Shown piece by piece: positions 44,498-53,252 of a DNA stretch of 64,000 nt (its first letter is position 1; each line of letters begins with the position of its first letter). The notes beneath the pieces were generated by a model. It ran no database searches. It had not been told where the DNA came from and saw only the letters and a program-made list of their open reading frames with translations. Made by a program: the position numbers and the translations under genes. Origin of the DNA: Marinobacter alexandrii (GTDB lineage Bacteria; Bacteroidota; Bacteroidia; Cytophagales; Cyclobacteriaceae); contig JBDWTN010000007.1 in assembly GCA_039984955.1 (NCBI GenBank), forward strand, positions 2,798,501-2,862,500, read 5' to 3'.

Positions 44498-47400
44498 ATG
44501 AAAAACCACATTTACCAATTTAGTATGTTACTAAAAAGAGGAGCCTTGTGCTTGGCTTTTGCCATGAGTTTGAGCGCTCAATTGCATGCACAAGACCTTA
44601 CCGTCTTTACCCCAGTTTTTACAACAGACCCTGGCAACCCGCTTTCCATAGGAGGTAAATCAGAGCGGCCTGAGTCCATTACATTTTCCAACGATGGTTT
44701 GAAAATGCATATTTTAGCTGGTATTGAACGTGAGATTCATCAATATAATCTCACAGTTCCTTTTGATATTACCACTTCCTCATTTGAAGTTGCCCGTAGT
44801 GTGTCTCCGAACCCTACTGGCTTGGCCTTTTCTGCTGACGGTTTGCACATGTTTGTATCAAGAGTCAATACTACCCCTGGAGCTACAACAAGTTTTATTC
44901 AAGCATATGAACTTACCACTGCTTTTGACATAACAATTTCTTCCACCACTACCAGATTTACAATAGAGGAGGAAAGATCCCCTCAAGGACTCACTTTTTC
45001 CAATGACGGTACGCTCATGTTTGTCATAGGAGCAAGTGACGATGAAATAGACCAGTATAGTCTTTCTACTCCCTTTTCTTTATCCACGGCTTCTTTTGTT
45101 ACGCCTGTGGACACGGCATTTTCTATTGCGCACTTAGATAGTAGTCCGTCAGACATTACCTTTTCTGATGACGGCCTACAATTGTTTTTTACAGGTAGTG
45201 GTGGAGATAAGGTTCACAAATACAACCTCACGGGTGCCTTTGATTTGAGTACCGCTTCCTACGCGGGAAATGTTTCTGTACAAAATGAAGATAGTGCACC
45301 AAGTGGTCTTGCCTTTTCAAATGATGGTAATAAAATGTTTATCAGTGGTGATGGTGGTGATCAAGTGGTGCAATATAATCTATCTGATCCTTTTGGGATC
45401 ACCTCCGTAAGTTTCATCGGTGATTTTCCGATTACCCAAGATAGTTTTACCAATGGAATCGCGTTTTCCAACGATGGCATGCTGATGTTTCTTTCAGCGG
45501 CAGAAAATTTCACGGGTAAGGTGCTTCGATATCAATTAACCATCGCTTTTGACGTAACCACTGCCTCTTACTTAGGCTTGTTTTCGGTAAATTCTCAGCA
45601 AAATAATCCACGAGGTATTGCGTTTTCTGATGATGGAATGAGGATGTTTATCGTAGGAACAAGACTTGAGGATAAGGTCGATCAATATGACCTAACTACA
45701 GCCTATGATCTAACTACTGCGACTCATGGAGGTTTCTTTTTTATCAATACACAAGAAAATAATTCAACTGGCATTTCATTTTCAGCGGATGGGTTACGTA
45801 TGTTTATTATTGGAACAGGTAGCGATGCAGTTCAGCAATATGATTTAAGCACTGCATTTGATGTGACTACTGCTTCTTTTTCTTCTTCCTTTTCAGTACT
45901 GCAACAAGGGGCTGATCCCGAAGGATTGAGTTTTTCTGATGATGGTCTTCGAATGTTTGTGTTGGACGATTCTGAAGATGAAGTATTTGTCTACGATCTC
46001 ACAGTGGCGTTTGATGTAACAACAGCTTCATTGTTTAATTCGCTTATTTTAAATGAAAATAGGAGTAGAACAACGATGAGTTTATCTCCTGACGGATCAC
46101 GGATGTACATTATTGATAATGGAAGTGATGTTGTTAATCAGTATGCGCTATCAGATGCTTTTAATCTGAGCTCCGTCTCTTTGGAAAAAACAGTAGGCAA
46201 TCCCTTTAGCATAAGTAGCGAGGAGACTGGCAGTAGAGGCATTTCTTTTTCTCCTGACGGACTTAATATGTATGTAATTGGGGAAGGATCAGGCTCTTCT
46301 GAAGAAATTAATCAATATGAGCTAACTACTGCTTTTGACATTAAGACAGCATCTTTCAAGAAAAGAAATGGGATAGGCCCCTGGGAATCAACTCCTGGAG
46401 ATCTCGCCCTTTCTCCTGATGGAACGCGAATGTTTTTGTTAGGTAGATCTGGCATACATGAATTTGAGCTTACCACTCCATTCGAGGTACAGACAGGCTC
46501 GGCCAATTTCGTTCAAGAATTTTTGGTGATTACTGAAGAGACGCACCCTGAAGGCTTGGCCTTTTCTGCTGATGGCTTGCACATGTACATTGTAGGAGCT
46601 CGAATGGACTCTGTATTTCAATATGCATTGACTGATGCATACGATATAGGTACCGCTACACTGAATCAAAGCTTTTACATAGGAGAAGAGGAACTTGGGT
46701 CAACAGGGATTACTTTCTCCCCTGATGGTTCGCAAATGTTAATTATTGGCCAGGCGTTTGGTGATAGTAACATTCATCAGTACACACTTAGTACTCCATG
46801 GGATATCAGCACAGCTACTGTAGCCATCAACTTTTCAGTAGCAGATCAGGAAGCTGACCCAGAAGGGATTACTTTTTCTCCCGATGGAACCAAAATGTTT
46901 ATTATAGGTGCATCTAAGATCAGCGTATATGATATGGTTGACAATACGCCAGTACCAGTAATCACCGAAGGTCAATCATTTTCATACAAAGAAAATCAGG
47001 ACGATCATTTTTTGATTGGCACCATTGAGGCTTCTGATAATGTAGGAATCGTCAGCTTTTCCATTACTGCTGGCAATGAAGATGGGTTCTTTGATCTGGA
47101 TGATACGGGCGCATTGACTCTGTCAGATGCAGGAGAAGTAGGAGAGGCCAACGACTTTGAAACAGGAGCAAACAGCTTTACCCTGACCATTGAAGTTGCA
47201 GATGCGGCTGGCAATGCTGTATCGGCAGATGTATCAATAGATGTATTGGACAGAGTGGATGAGACACCACCGGTAGTTCCTATTTTTGAATCCTTTTATT
47301 ATACAGAAAACCAGCCAGCGGGCTCTGTTATAGTTACGATACCGGTTTCAGATAATGTTGGGATCACTAGCTTGGTATTTGTAGAAGGTAACGAAGAAGG

Positions 47401-49096
47401 ATTTTTTGAAATAGATGTAAATGGCGAGATCACCCTTACCGAAGCTGGAGCAGTTGGACCTGCAAATTCTTACAGTGAGATTGAATCAAATGAATATGGT
47501 TTGGATTTCATTGCGAGTGACGCAGATGGGAATTCTATATACGAAACATTATTTCTTATTGTCCAAGAAGACACAGAAGCACCGGTGATAGAAGCAGATC
47601 AGACTTTTATGTATTCTGAAAATCGGCGAACTGGTTTTGTGATTGGTACAATAGTGGCAACTGATAATGCGGAAATAGTAAGCTATACTATCACTGCTGG
47701 CAATGCTGACGGATTCTTCTCTGTAGACGATACGGGTGCAATCATCCTTACCAGTGCAGGAGCAGATGGTGAGAGCAGCGACTTTGAGACAGGCAGCAAT
47801 AACTTTACCTTGACCATCACAGCGAGCGATGCAGAAGGCAATACTTCTGAAGAAGTAGATATAGATTTGGAATTGCAAGACTTGGACGATGAGGAAAACC
47901 CTGTCGTGGAAACAGGATTGAGTTTTACCTATGCAGAAAACCAAGCAGTCAACTACGTTATTGGATCCATATCGGCTACTGACAATGTGGGGATAGTATC
48001 CTTTAGTATTGCTTCAGGCGATGATGACGGGTTCTTTGTCATAGATGCAGTAGGAGAAATCACACTCTCATCAGCTGGAGAAGCTGGAGCAGCAAATGAT
48101 TTTGAGACCGGTGCAAATAGTTTCACACTCGGTATTGTAGCGCATGATGCAGTAGATAACCGATCCACAGAAGGCGTTGTTACCATTGAAGTTAAGGATA
48201 TTGAAGATACCGCTCCAATAATAGATGCAGATCAAAGCTTTACTTATGAAGAAAATCAGGCAGGCGGTTTTGCAATAGGTATAGTTTCGGCAAGCGATAA
48301 CGTGGGGGTTGTAAGTTTCTCTATTACTGCTGGCAATGATGAAGGGTTCTTTTCTTTAGATAATAGCGGAAATCTCACACTTACTGAAGTTGGAGAAGCT
48401 GGAGCCGCTAATGACTTTGAAACGGGGGAAAATAACTATACGTTGACGATTACAGCTACAGATGCAGCGGGAAATACCTCCCCGGAAGTAGCAGTATCCA
48501 TAGGAGTACAAGACAGAGCTGACGAGGAACCACCGGTAGTACAAACTGCTGCTGGCTTTAGCTATGAAGAAAATCAGGTAAGTGGTTTTGAAATAGGTAC
48601 CGTCACGGCCACTGATAATATTGGAGTCATAAGTTTCTCCATAACTACCGGCAATGATGATGGTTTCTTTGCTATAGATACCGAAGGAACCCTCACTCTT
48701 ACTGATGCAGGTTCGGCAGGCTCGGCGAATGATTTTGAGACTGGGGATAACACATATACCATAGGTGTTACTGCAAGTGATGATTCAGGTAATACCTCTG
48801 AAGTAGCCAATGTTAGTCTCACACTCCTGGATGAAGATGATCCTGTTTTGGGGGTAGATGAAGAGGTGAATTCAACAATCGTTTTTTACCCTAATCCTGC
48901 TACAAGTAGCCTACATGTCAAGAGCAAAGAACTCATCAAGACAGTACATTTATTTAATCTGAATGGCATATTGGTGATGGAAGGACATACCAATGAACTG
49001 GATATCTCCCAAGTAGCTAACGGAACCTATTTGGTAAAAGTAACTACTGATAAAGGTGAATATGCTGAGAATATCATTGTGAATCATAAAAACTAA
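44498..49096 (+). CDS. large T9SS-secreted protein: 15 propeller-type repeats, 6 cadherin-like repeats, type A sorting domain
   Basis: The 1532-residue protein has a signal peptide (CLAFAMSLSAQLHAQ). About 15 repeats of ~50-60 residues follow, each with a SFSxDGxxMFI core and a QYxLTxAFDxTTAS tail, as in beta-propeller blades (residues ~40-820). Six cadherin-like repeats of ~105 residues come next (xFxYxENQ, GFFxIDxxGxLTLTxAGxAG, ANDFETGxNxFTL). The end is a type A T9SS sorting domain (VFYPNPATSSLHVKS through YAENIIVNHKN). It is therefore exported and anchored at, or released from, the cell surface. The ATG at 44498 is chosen because it starts the signal peptide. Operator A and a promoter box precede it. 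Binding partner unknown. Confidence 0.85.
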   Translation: MKNHIYQFSMLLKRGALCLAFAMSLSAQLHAQDLTVFTPVFTTDPGNPLSIGGKSERPESITFSNDGLKMHILAGIEREIHQYNLTVPFDITTSSFEVARSVSPNPTGLAFSADGLHMFVSRVNTTPGATTSFIQAYELTTAFDITISSTTTRFTIEEERSPQGLTFSNDGTLMFVIGASDDEIDQYSLSTPFSLSTASFVTPVDTAFSIAHLDSSPSDITFSDDGLQLFFTGSGGDKVHKYNLTGAFDLSTASYAGNVSVQNEDSAPSGLAFSNDGNKMFISGDGGDQVVQYNLSDPFGITSVSFIGDFPITQDSFTNGIAFSNDGMLMFLSAAENFTGKVLRYQLTIAFDVTTASYLGLFSVNSQQNNPRGIAFSDDGMRMFIVGTRLEDKVDQYDLTTAYDLTTATHGGFFFINTQENNSTGISFSADGLRMFIIGTGSDAVQQYDLSTAFDVTTASFSSSFSVLQQGADPEGLSFSDDGLRMFVLDDSEDEVFVYDLTVAFDVTTASLFNSLILNENRSRTTMSLSPDGSRMYIIDNGSDVVNQYALSDAFNLSSVSLEKTVGNPFSISSEETGSRGISFSPDGLNMYVIGEGSGSSEEINQYELTTAFDIKTASFKKRNGIGPWESTPGDLALSPDGTRMFLLGRSGIHEFELTTPFEVQTGSANFVQEFLVITEETHPEGLAFSADGLHMYIVGARMDSVFQYALTDAYDIGTATLNQSFYIGEEELGSTGITFSPDGSQMLIIGQAFGDSNIHQYTLSTPWDISTATVAINFSVADQEADPEGITFSPDGTKMFIIGASKISVYDMVDNTPVPVITEGQSFSYKENQDDHFLIGTIEASDNVGIVSFSITAGNEDGFFDLDDTGALTLSDAGEVGEANDFETGANSFTLTIEVADAAGNAVSADVSIDVLDRVDETPPVVPIFESFYYTENQPAGSVIVTIPVSDNVGITSLVFVEGNEEGFFEIDVNGEITLTEAGAVGPANSYSEIESNEYGLDFIASDADGNSIYETLFLIVQEDTEAPVIEADQTFMYSENRRTGFVIGTIVATDNAEIVSYTITAGNADGFFSVDDTGAIILTSAGADGESSDFETGSNNFTLTITASDAEGNTSEEVDIDLELQDLDDEENPVVETGLSFTYAENQAVNYVIGSISATDNVGIVSFSIASGDDDGFFVIDAVGEITLSSAGEAGAANDFETGANSFTLGIVAHDAVDNRSTEGVVTIEVKDIEDTAPIIDADQSFTYEENQAGGFAIGIVSASDNVGVVSFSITAGNDEGFFSLDNSGNLTLTEVGEAGAANDFETGENNYTLTITATDAAGNTSPEVAVSIGVQDRADEEPPVVQTAAGFSYEENQVSGFEIGTVTATDNIGVISFSITTGNDDGFFAIDTEGTLTLTDAGSAGSANDFETGDNTYTIGVTASDDSGNTSEVANVSLTLLDEDDPVLGVDEEVNSTIVFYPNPATSSLHVKSKELIKTVHLFNLNGILVMEGHTNELDISQVANGTYLVKVTTDKGEYAENIIVNHKN

Positions 49097-49166
49097 GGAC
49101 TGGACAGCAACATATCCAAATAGTTTAAAGATAACTAAGGCGGCATTTTCTAAGGTAGGAAATGCA

Positions 49167-49200
49167 TGAGAGCTACCCGGGAGGGTGGCTCTCGCTTTTT
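49167..49200 (+). terminator. terminator after the propeller/cadherin gene
   Basis: GAGAGCTACCC pairs with GGGTGGCTCTC (one G-T pair) around a short loop, followed by GCTTTTT. It lies about 70 bp after the stop codon. Confidence 0.8.
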
Positions 49201-49216
49201 ACAGCTCAAACCAAAA

Positions 49217-49253
49217 TTGACCTGTTTGTGCGGTTGATTGACCAGTTTGTGAT
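49217..49253 (+). promoter_or_regulatory. 21-bp-period direct-repeat operator, copy B (no gene assigned)
   Basis: TTGACCTGTTTGTGCG (49217-49232) and TTGACCAGTTTGTGAT (49238-49253), 21 bp apart. Unlike copies A, C and D, no TTTGCA box stands at the expected distance and no convincing gene follows on the plus strand. It may be a relic or may control a very small gene. Confidence 0.6.
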
Positions 49254-49611
49254 ATTCCGGACACACAATTAGAGCGACTTTCCTCTCGGATAGACATAGT
49301 TTCGCAAGGGGAAAAAGTAAGAGGATGTCTCAAATGAGATCCGCTTATCACGAAAGAAATATCACCACCTCTCTTAAACTCACAGTAAGTCCAATTGGTA
49401 TTGCTTCACAGAAGACTATTTTTCGACTTTGATACACCCTCTTATTGGTTTGCTGATTTCACAGCAAAAAAGAGAGCTCCATTCAAGGACTTGTGGTTCT
49501 ATTTTCTAAAAAAAAACTTGCATGATATGTCAAACTATTGCTTTGAAAGGTTCAAGGCTGTGATATCTAGCAAGCTTTCTGAAATTTTGCAGCTATACTA
49601 GATGGCAAAGA

Positions 49612-49654
49612 AAAACCTCCCTGAAACATCAATCTGATGATCTAAGGAGGTTTT
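49612..49654. terminator. bidirectional terminator between convergent genes
   Basis: AAAACCTCC (49612-49620) and GGAGGTTTT (49646-49654) form a perfect 9-bp stem; the A and T tracts at the ends serve both strands. The inner loop can pair further (CATCA/TGATG). It lies 43 bp past the stop codon of the Kelch gene. Confidence 0.75.
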
Positions 49655-49697
49655 GAGCGCAAACTATTTTGCCTTTTTGATGTCTAGCTATCCCATT

Positions 49698-51584
49698 TTA
49701 GTCAAGACTAAAATTGAATACTTCGTCTTTAGAAACACCGGGATCGTTAAAAAAGGTTCTACCACCTATACTCCATATTTTATCATCAAAGACCACTGAG
49801 GTGTGATTTTTAACTGGTCTAAGGCCTCCATCTCTAAACCAGTTAACCCCATCATCACTGAAATATGTGGAAGATGTAGTACCACTTGTGCTCGTAGCTC
49901 CTGCAATTATCCACATCTTATCAGCATAGACTACCGATGTTGTCCTAGTTAATTCATCTCCCATGTCACTGGTAGCTTCGGTCCAGGTTATGCCTTCTTC
50001 ACTATACCATACATCGCTGAAAAAGTTAATGCTCCCATTTTCGCCATTCATGACCCACATTTTGTTATCAAATACAATGGATGTGTGTGATCTTCTTGCG
50101 CTAAAAGCAGCAGCTTCTGTAGCTTCTGTCCATGTTGTTCCATCTTCGCTATACCATACATCATTTGCTGAAGAACTAGCAATGTCACCTCCGATCACCC
50201 ACATTTTATTATCAAATACGACAGAAGTATGACGATATCTAGCACCAAATGATTCCTCACCGGTGGCTTCTGTCCAAGTGAAACCATCCTCGCTGTACCA
50301 TACATCGTTAAGAGGATTAGAAGCGCTTGTATTTGACTCAGAAAAGCCTAGTCCTCCAATGACCCACATCTTATTATCAAATACCAAAGAGGTATGTTGA
50401 TGCCTTCCTGTAAAAGCTGCAACGGGGGTAGCTAAAATCCAGGTTATTCCATCTTCACTGTACCATACGTCATTTTGTGGGCTATCGGTATATCCACCAA
50501 TCACCCATAATTTATTGTCATAAGCAAGAGAGGTGTGACCATTTCTTTCCATCTGTGGGATAGACATCACGGTTTCTGGATCGTAGGTCAAGCCTTGTGT
50601 ACTAACCAGATGAATATTATTGCTATGTGTTGCTTCCTTACCATCTGTGGCATCTACCTTCCAGTAATAGGAAGTCCTAATGGGTAATTGCTCCGTCACT
50701 ACAAAATTAGTATCGGTAAGATTTTCGGCATATAGTGGTAGATTATCCAAGTCTTCTATGCTACCTACCTCCCCTAGGTAGAAATTGTAAGTAACATTAT
50801 CCCCATCACTATCTGTAGACTCTTCCCAGGTAAACTCGAGTTGTCTTACAGGCTGGCCTGATGCAATCAGTCTTGGTGATATCAGATTGAAAGTACTGGG
50901 TGCTTCGTTCGTCTCCACTGAGATGCTAACAATATATGTTTGAGTACTTTGATTTTCTGCAGTGACTGTATAGAAAGCAAGTTCTGAAAAATCCTGTGAA
51001 CCTGTCGGGTTTACACTTGCTAGTGCAGAGAGTTCAATCGTAGGAACTAATGCTGTAACATTGGTTCCAAAAGGAACATTGGCAGTTATTAGGTTACCTG
51101 CTTCTGTCTCAGCTATGGTAGCTGTCACATCATCAATAAGGGCATCATTATCTGCTGCTGCAAAAATAAAACTGACAATTTCCTTTTCATTGCTTCTATC
51201 ATCACTAACCTCTCCATCCATATTAACAATGACTACATAGGTAGCGGAGCTACCGTCCTCAGCTATTGCCACATAGGAAAGAGGGTTGGAAAAGTCTTGT
51301 GCACCCGTACGACTTACCGAAGCTAATTCAGAGACTTCTATAATTGGCTCTAATGCAGTAACGTCCGTTCCGAAAGGAACAGTCGCTGTAATCATCAAGT
51401 TGTTTTCGTCAATGGAGGCTGTTACATCTTCGCTTAGTGTTTCGTTACTTTCGGCGGTAAATATGAAACTAGTTATGGCCTTTTCGTCACTGAGTACTTC
51501 GGGCTCATCTTCGGAGCAAGCTACGATAATCATACATGTGAATATGGCTAAATACCATATGGTTTTTTGAACTTTTGTTAGCAT
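49698..51584 (-). CDS. Kelch-propeller lipoprotein with N-terminal repeat domains
   Basis: The 628-residue lipoprotein has a lipobox ending FTCMIIVAC (Cys23) and two ~90-residue beta domains similar to each other (ITSFIFTAESNETLSEDVTA and IVSFIFAAADNDALIDDVTA; DUF5018-like). A fibronectin-type domain follows (~215-300; LEFTWEESTDSDGDNVTYNF), then six Kelch-type blades of ~54 residues (TSxVFDNKMWVIGG, NDVWYSEDGxTWTEAT). Six blades would close one propeller. The frame runs back to a TTG at 51611; the ATG at 51584 is used because it starts the lipoprotein signal and the TTG lies within the promoter box. Operator C lies upstream. It probably binds a surface ligand; the function is not known. Confidence 0.82.
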   Translation of the reverse strand: MLTKVQKTIWYLAIFTCMIIVACSEDEPEVLSDEKAITSFIFTAESNETLSEDVTASIDENNLMITATVPFGTDVTALEPIIEVSELASVSRTGAQDFSNPLSYVAIAEDGSSATYVVIVNMDGEVSDDRSNEKEIVSFIFAAADNDALIDDVTATIAETEAGNLITANVPFGTNVTALVPTIELSALASVNPTGSQDFSELAFYTVTAENQSTQTYIVSISVETNEAPSTFNLISPRLIASGQPVRQLEFTWEESTDSDGDNVTYNFYLGEVGSIEDLDNLPLYAENLTDTNFVVTEQLPIRTSYYWKVDATDGKEATHSNNIHLVSTQGLTYDPETVMSIPQMERNGHTSLAYDNKLWVIGGYTDSPQNDVWYSEDGITWILATPVAAFTGRHQHTSLVFDNKMWVIGGLGFSESNTSASNPLNDVWYSEDGFTWTEATGEESFGARYRHTSVVFDNKMWVIGGDIASSSANDVWYSEDGTTWTEATEAAAFSARRSHTSIVFDNKMWVMNGENGSINFFSDVWYSEEGITWTEATSDMGDELTRTTSVVYADKMWIIAGATSTSGTTSSTYFSDDGVNWFRDGGLRPVKNHTSVVFDDKIWSIGGRTFFNDPGVSKDEVFNFSLD

Positions 51585-51606
51585 TTTTTTACGTTTAATA
51601 TGAGAA

Positions 51607-51618
51607 TGCAAAACAATA
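51607..51618 (-). promoter_or_regulatory. candidate -7 box of the Kelch gene
   Basis: On the minus strand this reads TATTGTTTTGCA, identical in sequence and in distance from the operator (26 bp) to the box at 44420. It lies 22 bp upstream of the ATG at 51584. Confidence 0.55.
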
Positions 51619-51628
51619 AAATCAGGTT

Positions 51629-51665
51629 ATCACAAATGGGTCAATCTGTATCATAAATGGGTCAA
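51629..51665 (-). promoter_or_regulatory. 21-bp-period direct-repeat operator, copy C
   Basis: On the minus strand: TTGACCCATTTATGAT (51665-51650), then TTGACCCATTTGTGAT (51644-51629), 21 bp apart. It is oriented towards the Kelch lipoprotein gene. Confidence 0.7.
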
Positions 51666-51802
51666 ATTCAATGAATCTACATATCTAGCCCTATAAACAG
51701 CGCCAAAAGATCAATGATGTTTGAATCAATATGTATGTGAAATCGCATCCACTTCTTGGGTGAAATCATGTGGTTTGGGCAGGCTTTATTTTTGATTTTT
51801 TT

Positions 51803-51836
51803 ATAAAAAAATCCCCGACACACTTATTGTCGGGGA
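51803..51836 (-). terminator. terminator of the exported protein gene at 51908
   Basis: On the minus strand TCCCCGACA / TGTCGGGGA form a perfect 9-bp stem with a 7-base loop, followed by TTTTTTTATAA. It lies about 70 bp after the stop codon. Confidence 0.92.
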
Positions 51837-51907
51837 GTATAATTGATATGCTTAAAACATGTCTGTTTGAGTAAAGTATATATACTATATATTATGCTCC
51901 CATAAGA

Positions 51908-53017
51908 CTATTTCTCTAGTTTCAGCCAAATGTAATTATTCCACCCTTCAACCAATTTAGTTGGATCTGTATTTTTAGCCCTGTCTTGATAATCAGGCAA
52001 AACAATATTGCCACCGGCTACCGTAAACGAATATGTTCTCAGTGTTTCTTCAGTAGTCAACTTAACTTTTACTTGATAGTTTCCATCCTCTAGACCTTTA
52101 AAAGGTGCGTATAGAGCATTGTACTTATTATCACCATCTGACTTACCTACAAGACGTATTCCCGAAGTATAATCATTCCACTCTCCTCTTTTAGGGTTTG
52201 CTCTATGCCACGTCATTCTTTCAGGAGTTGATCTAAGAGTATTATCTGTATCATTCTCTTCATTTTTTACTGAAAAGCTTGTTCCGACTAACTTGCCATC
52301 TTTAAAAAGATCAAGATACCAAAAGATGTATTTTGTCAAATCTCTTTCGTTATCTGGGTTTGGCTTAAACTCCTCATGCGTCAGGTACATTCCGAATTCA
52401 ATATTACCAGAACTGTTATGCTTTAGATAGGCATAATCATTCCAAGGACCTCTTACTAAGTACATTTCTTTGAGTTCAGCATAAGCATCGTCATTTGTAA
52501 CTTTATACGCTTCAAATTCAAAATTGTAATACATTTTTGTCCCCGCATAAAATTCCATTCGATACGTACCTACTCCATGTTTAGCTACACTTACGGCTGC
52601 ATCTTCATTGCCCGTGAAGTTTGGACCTACCATTTGTATTCTGTTATCACCTAAGCTTCCTTGCCCGAGACTCATCGTATGGGTAGAGATATATTCATCC
52701 CCTTTGAAGAATTTAATTTTCATGAATTTTTCTTCGTCATAGATGGCACTAAATTTTTCACCATTTGCTTGTAGATATGAAATGAACGTACCAGTGTAAT
52801 AGCTGAAAGTTCCTATTCCATTTGTATGAACAGACGTGCCATCGAGTAATGAATAAAAAGTGACTGCTGGGTCTTGATCAAACACAGTCCAATCTAGCTC
52901 TAAGTCTTTCTTGGATTTGGTCGATTTTTTAAGCAGAGCTCTACCAAGTTGAGCATTTGTAAGGTTATAGGAAAAGAGTAAGACAAAAATTAGTGTAATT
53001 GTTTTCGTTTGTTTCAT
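51908..53017 (-). CDS. exported protein of unknown family
   Basis: The 369-residue protein has a signal peptide (MKQTKTITLIFVLLFSYNLTNA). The rest is soluble and rich in aromatic and charged residues, with motifs such as FDQDPAVTFYSLLDGTSVHT, YLVRGPWNDYAYLKHNSSG and EWNDYTSGIRLVGKSDGDNK. The end, EGWNNYIWLKLEK, is not a T9SS sorting domain. It looks beta-rich, perhaps two or three sandwich domains, but the family is not recognised. Operator D with a TAAAGCTTTGCA box lies just upstream in the same geometry as for the other two target genes. It is therefore probably a third member of the local regulon, next to the hybrid regulator gene transcribed the other way. Confidence 0.8.
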   Translation of the reverse strand: MKQTKTITLIFVLLFSYNLTNAQLGRALLKKSTKSKKDLELDWTVFDQDPAVTFYSLLDGTSVHTNGIGTFSYYTGTFISYLQANGEKFSAIYDEEKFMKIKFFKGDEYISTHTMSLGQGSLGDNRIQMVGPNFTGNEDAAVSVAKHGVGTYRMEFYAGTKMYYNFEFEAYKVTNDDAYAELKEMYLVRGPWNDYAYLKHNSSGNIEFGMYLTHEEFKPNPDNERDLTKYIFWYLDLFKDGKLVGTSFSVKNEENDTDNTLRSTPERMTWHRANPKRGEWNDYTSGIRLVGKSDGDNKYNALYAPFKGLEDGNYQVKVKLTTEETLRTYSFTVAGGNIVLPDYQDRAKNTDPTKLVEGWNNYIWLKLEK

Positions 53018-53043
53018 TGTAACAGTTTTTTTATTTTTTAGTC

Positions 53044-53055
53044 TGCAAAGCTTTA
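53044..53055 (-). promoter_or_regulatory. candidate -7 box of the exported protein gene
   Basis: On the minus strand TAAAGCTTTGCA, at the same 26-bp distance from the operator as the boxes at 44420 and 51607, and 26 bp upstream of the ATG at 53017. Confidence 0.55.
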
Positions 53056-53065
53056 AAATAAAAAC

Positions 53066-53102
53066 ATCACAAACTGGTCAATCTGTATCACAAATGGGTC
53101 AA
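53066..53102 (-). promoter_or_regulatory. 21-bp-period direct-repeat operator, copy D
   Basis: On the minus strand TTGACCCATTTGTGAT (53102-53087), then TTGACCAGTTTGTGAT (53081-53066), 21 bp apart; the strongest-conserved copy. It is oriented towards the exported protein gene. Confidence 0.72.
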
Positions 53103-53159
53103 TTTGCCGGATTAGGTGGATTTATGGGATTGTAGAGAGTTGGTTTTAAAGGAAGAAAT

Positions 53160-53231
53160 TTAGAACTCTCCTAATGCAGGAACTTGTTGATACGCCCCAT
53201 AGTTTCCATTAATTCTATTTGTGTTAATCAT
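53160..53231 (-). CDS. possible 23-residue peptide downstream of operator E
   Basis: The frame opens with ATG at 53231, 22 bp downstream of operator E in the operator's reading direction, and encodes MINTNRINGNYGAYQQVPAL plus three residues. That is where a gene controlled by copy E would be expected. There is no TTTGCA box at the expected distance, no signal peptide and no recognised family, so it may be chance. Confidence 0.2.
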   Translation of the reverse strand: MINTNRINGNYGAYQQVPALGEF

Positions 53232-53252
53232 ATTACAATTGCCGTGCGGAAG

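Larger units (their letters stand above)
49097..49697. other. 601-bp gap: terminators and operator copy B, no convincing gene
   Basis: From left to right: a hairpin with T tract at 49167-49200, operator copy B at 49217-49253, then about 350 bp of low-information DNA, and a shared terminator at 49612-49654. Two small plus-strand frames follow operator B: 35 codons from the ATG at 49324, and 68 codons from a TTG at 49395. Neither has a recognisable motif or clear start signal. The stretch could hold a decayed gene once controlled by operator B. Confidence 0.5.
51585..51907. other. 323-bp gap: operator C, spacer and a terminator
   Basis: The right part holds the terminator of the next gene (51803-51836). 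The left part holds the box at 51607 and operator C at 51629-51665. The ~135 bp between them shows nothing recognisable. Confidence 0.6.

Noticed and set aside
47549-47944. Long antisense frame inside the cadherin-like repeats
   Set aside because: It is a shadow of the repetitive coding sequence; similar antisense frames appear in neighbouring repeats.
49395-49601. 68-codon plus-strand frame after operator B
   Set aside because: It begins with TTG, has no recognisable feature and lies in low-information DNA between terminators; possible relic only.
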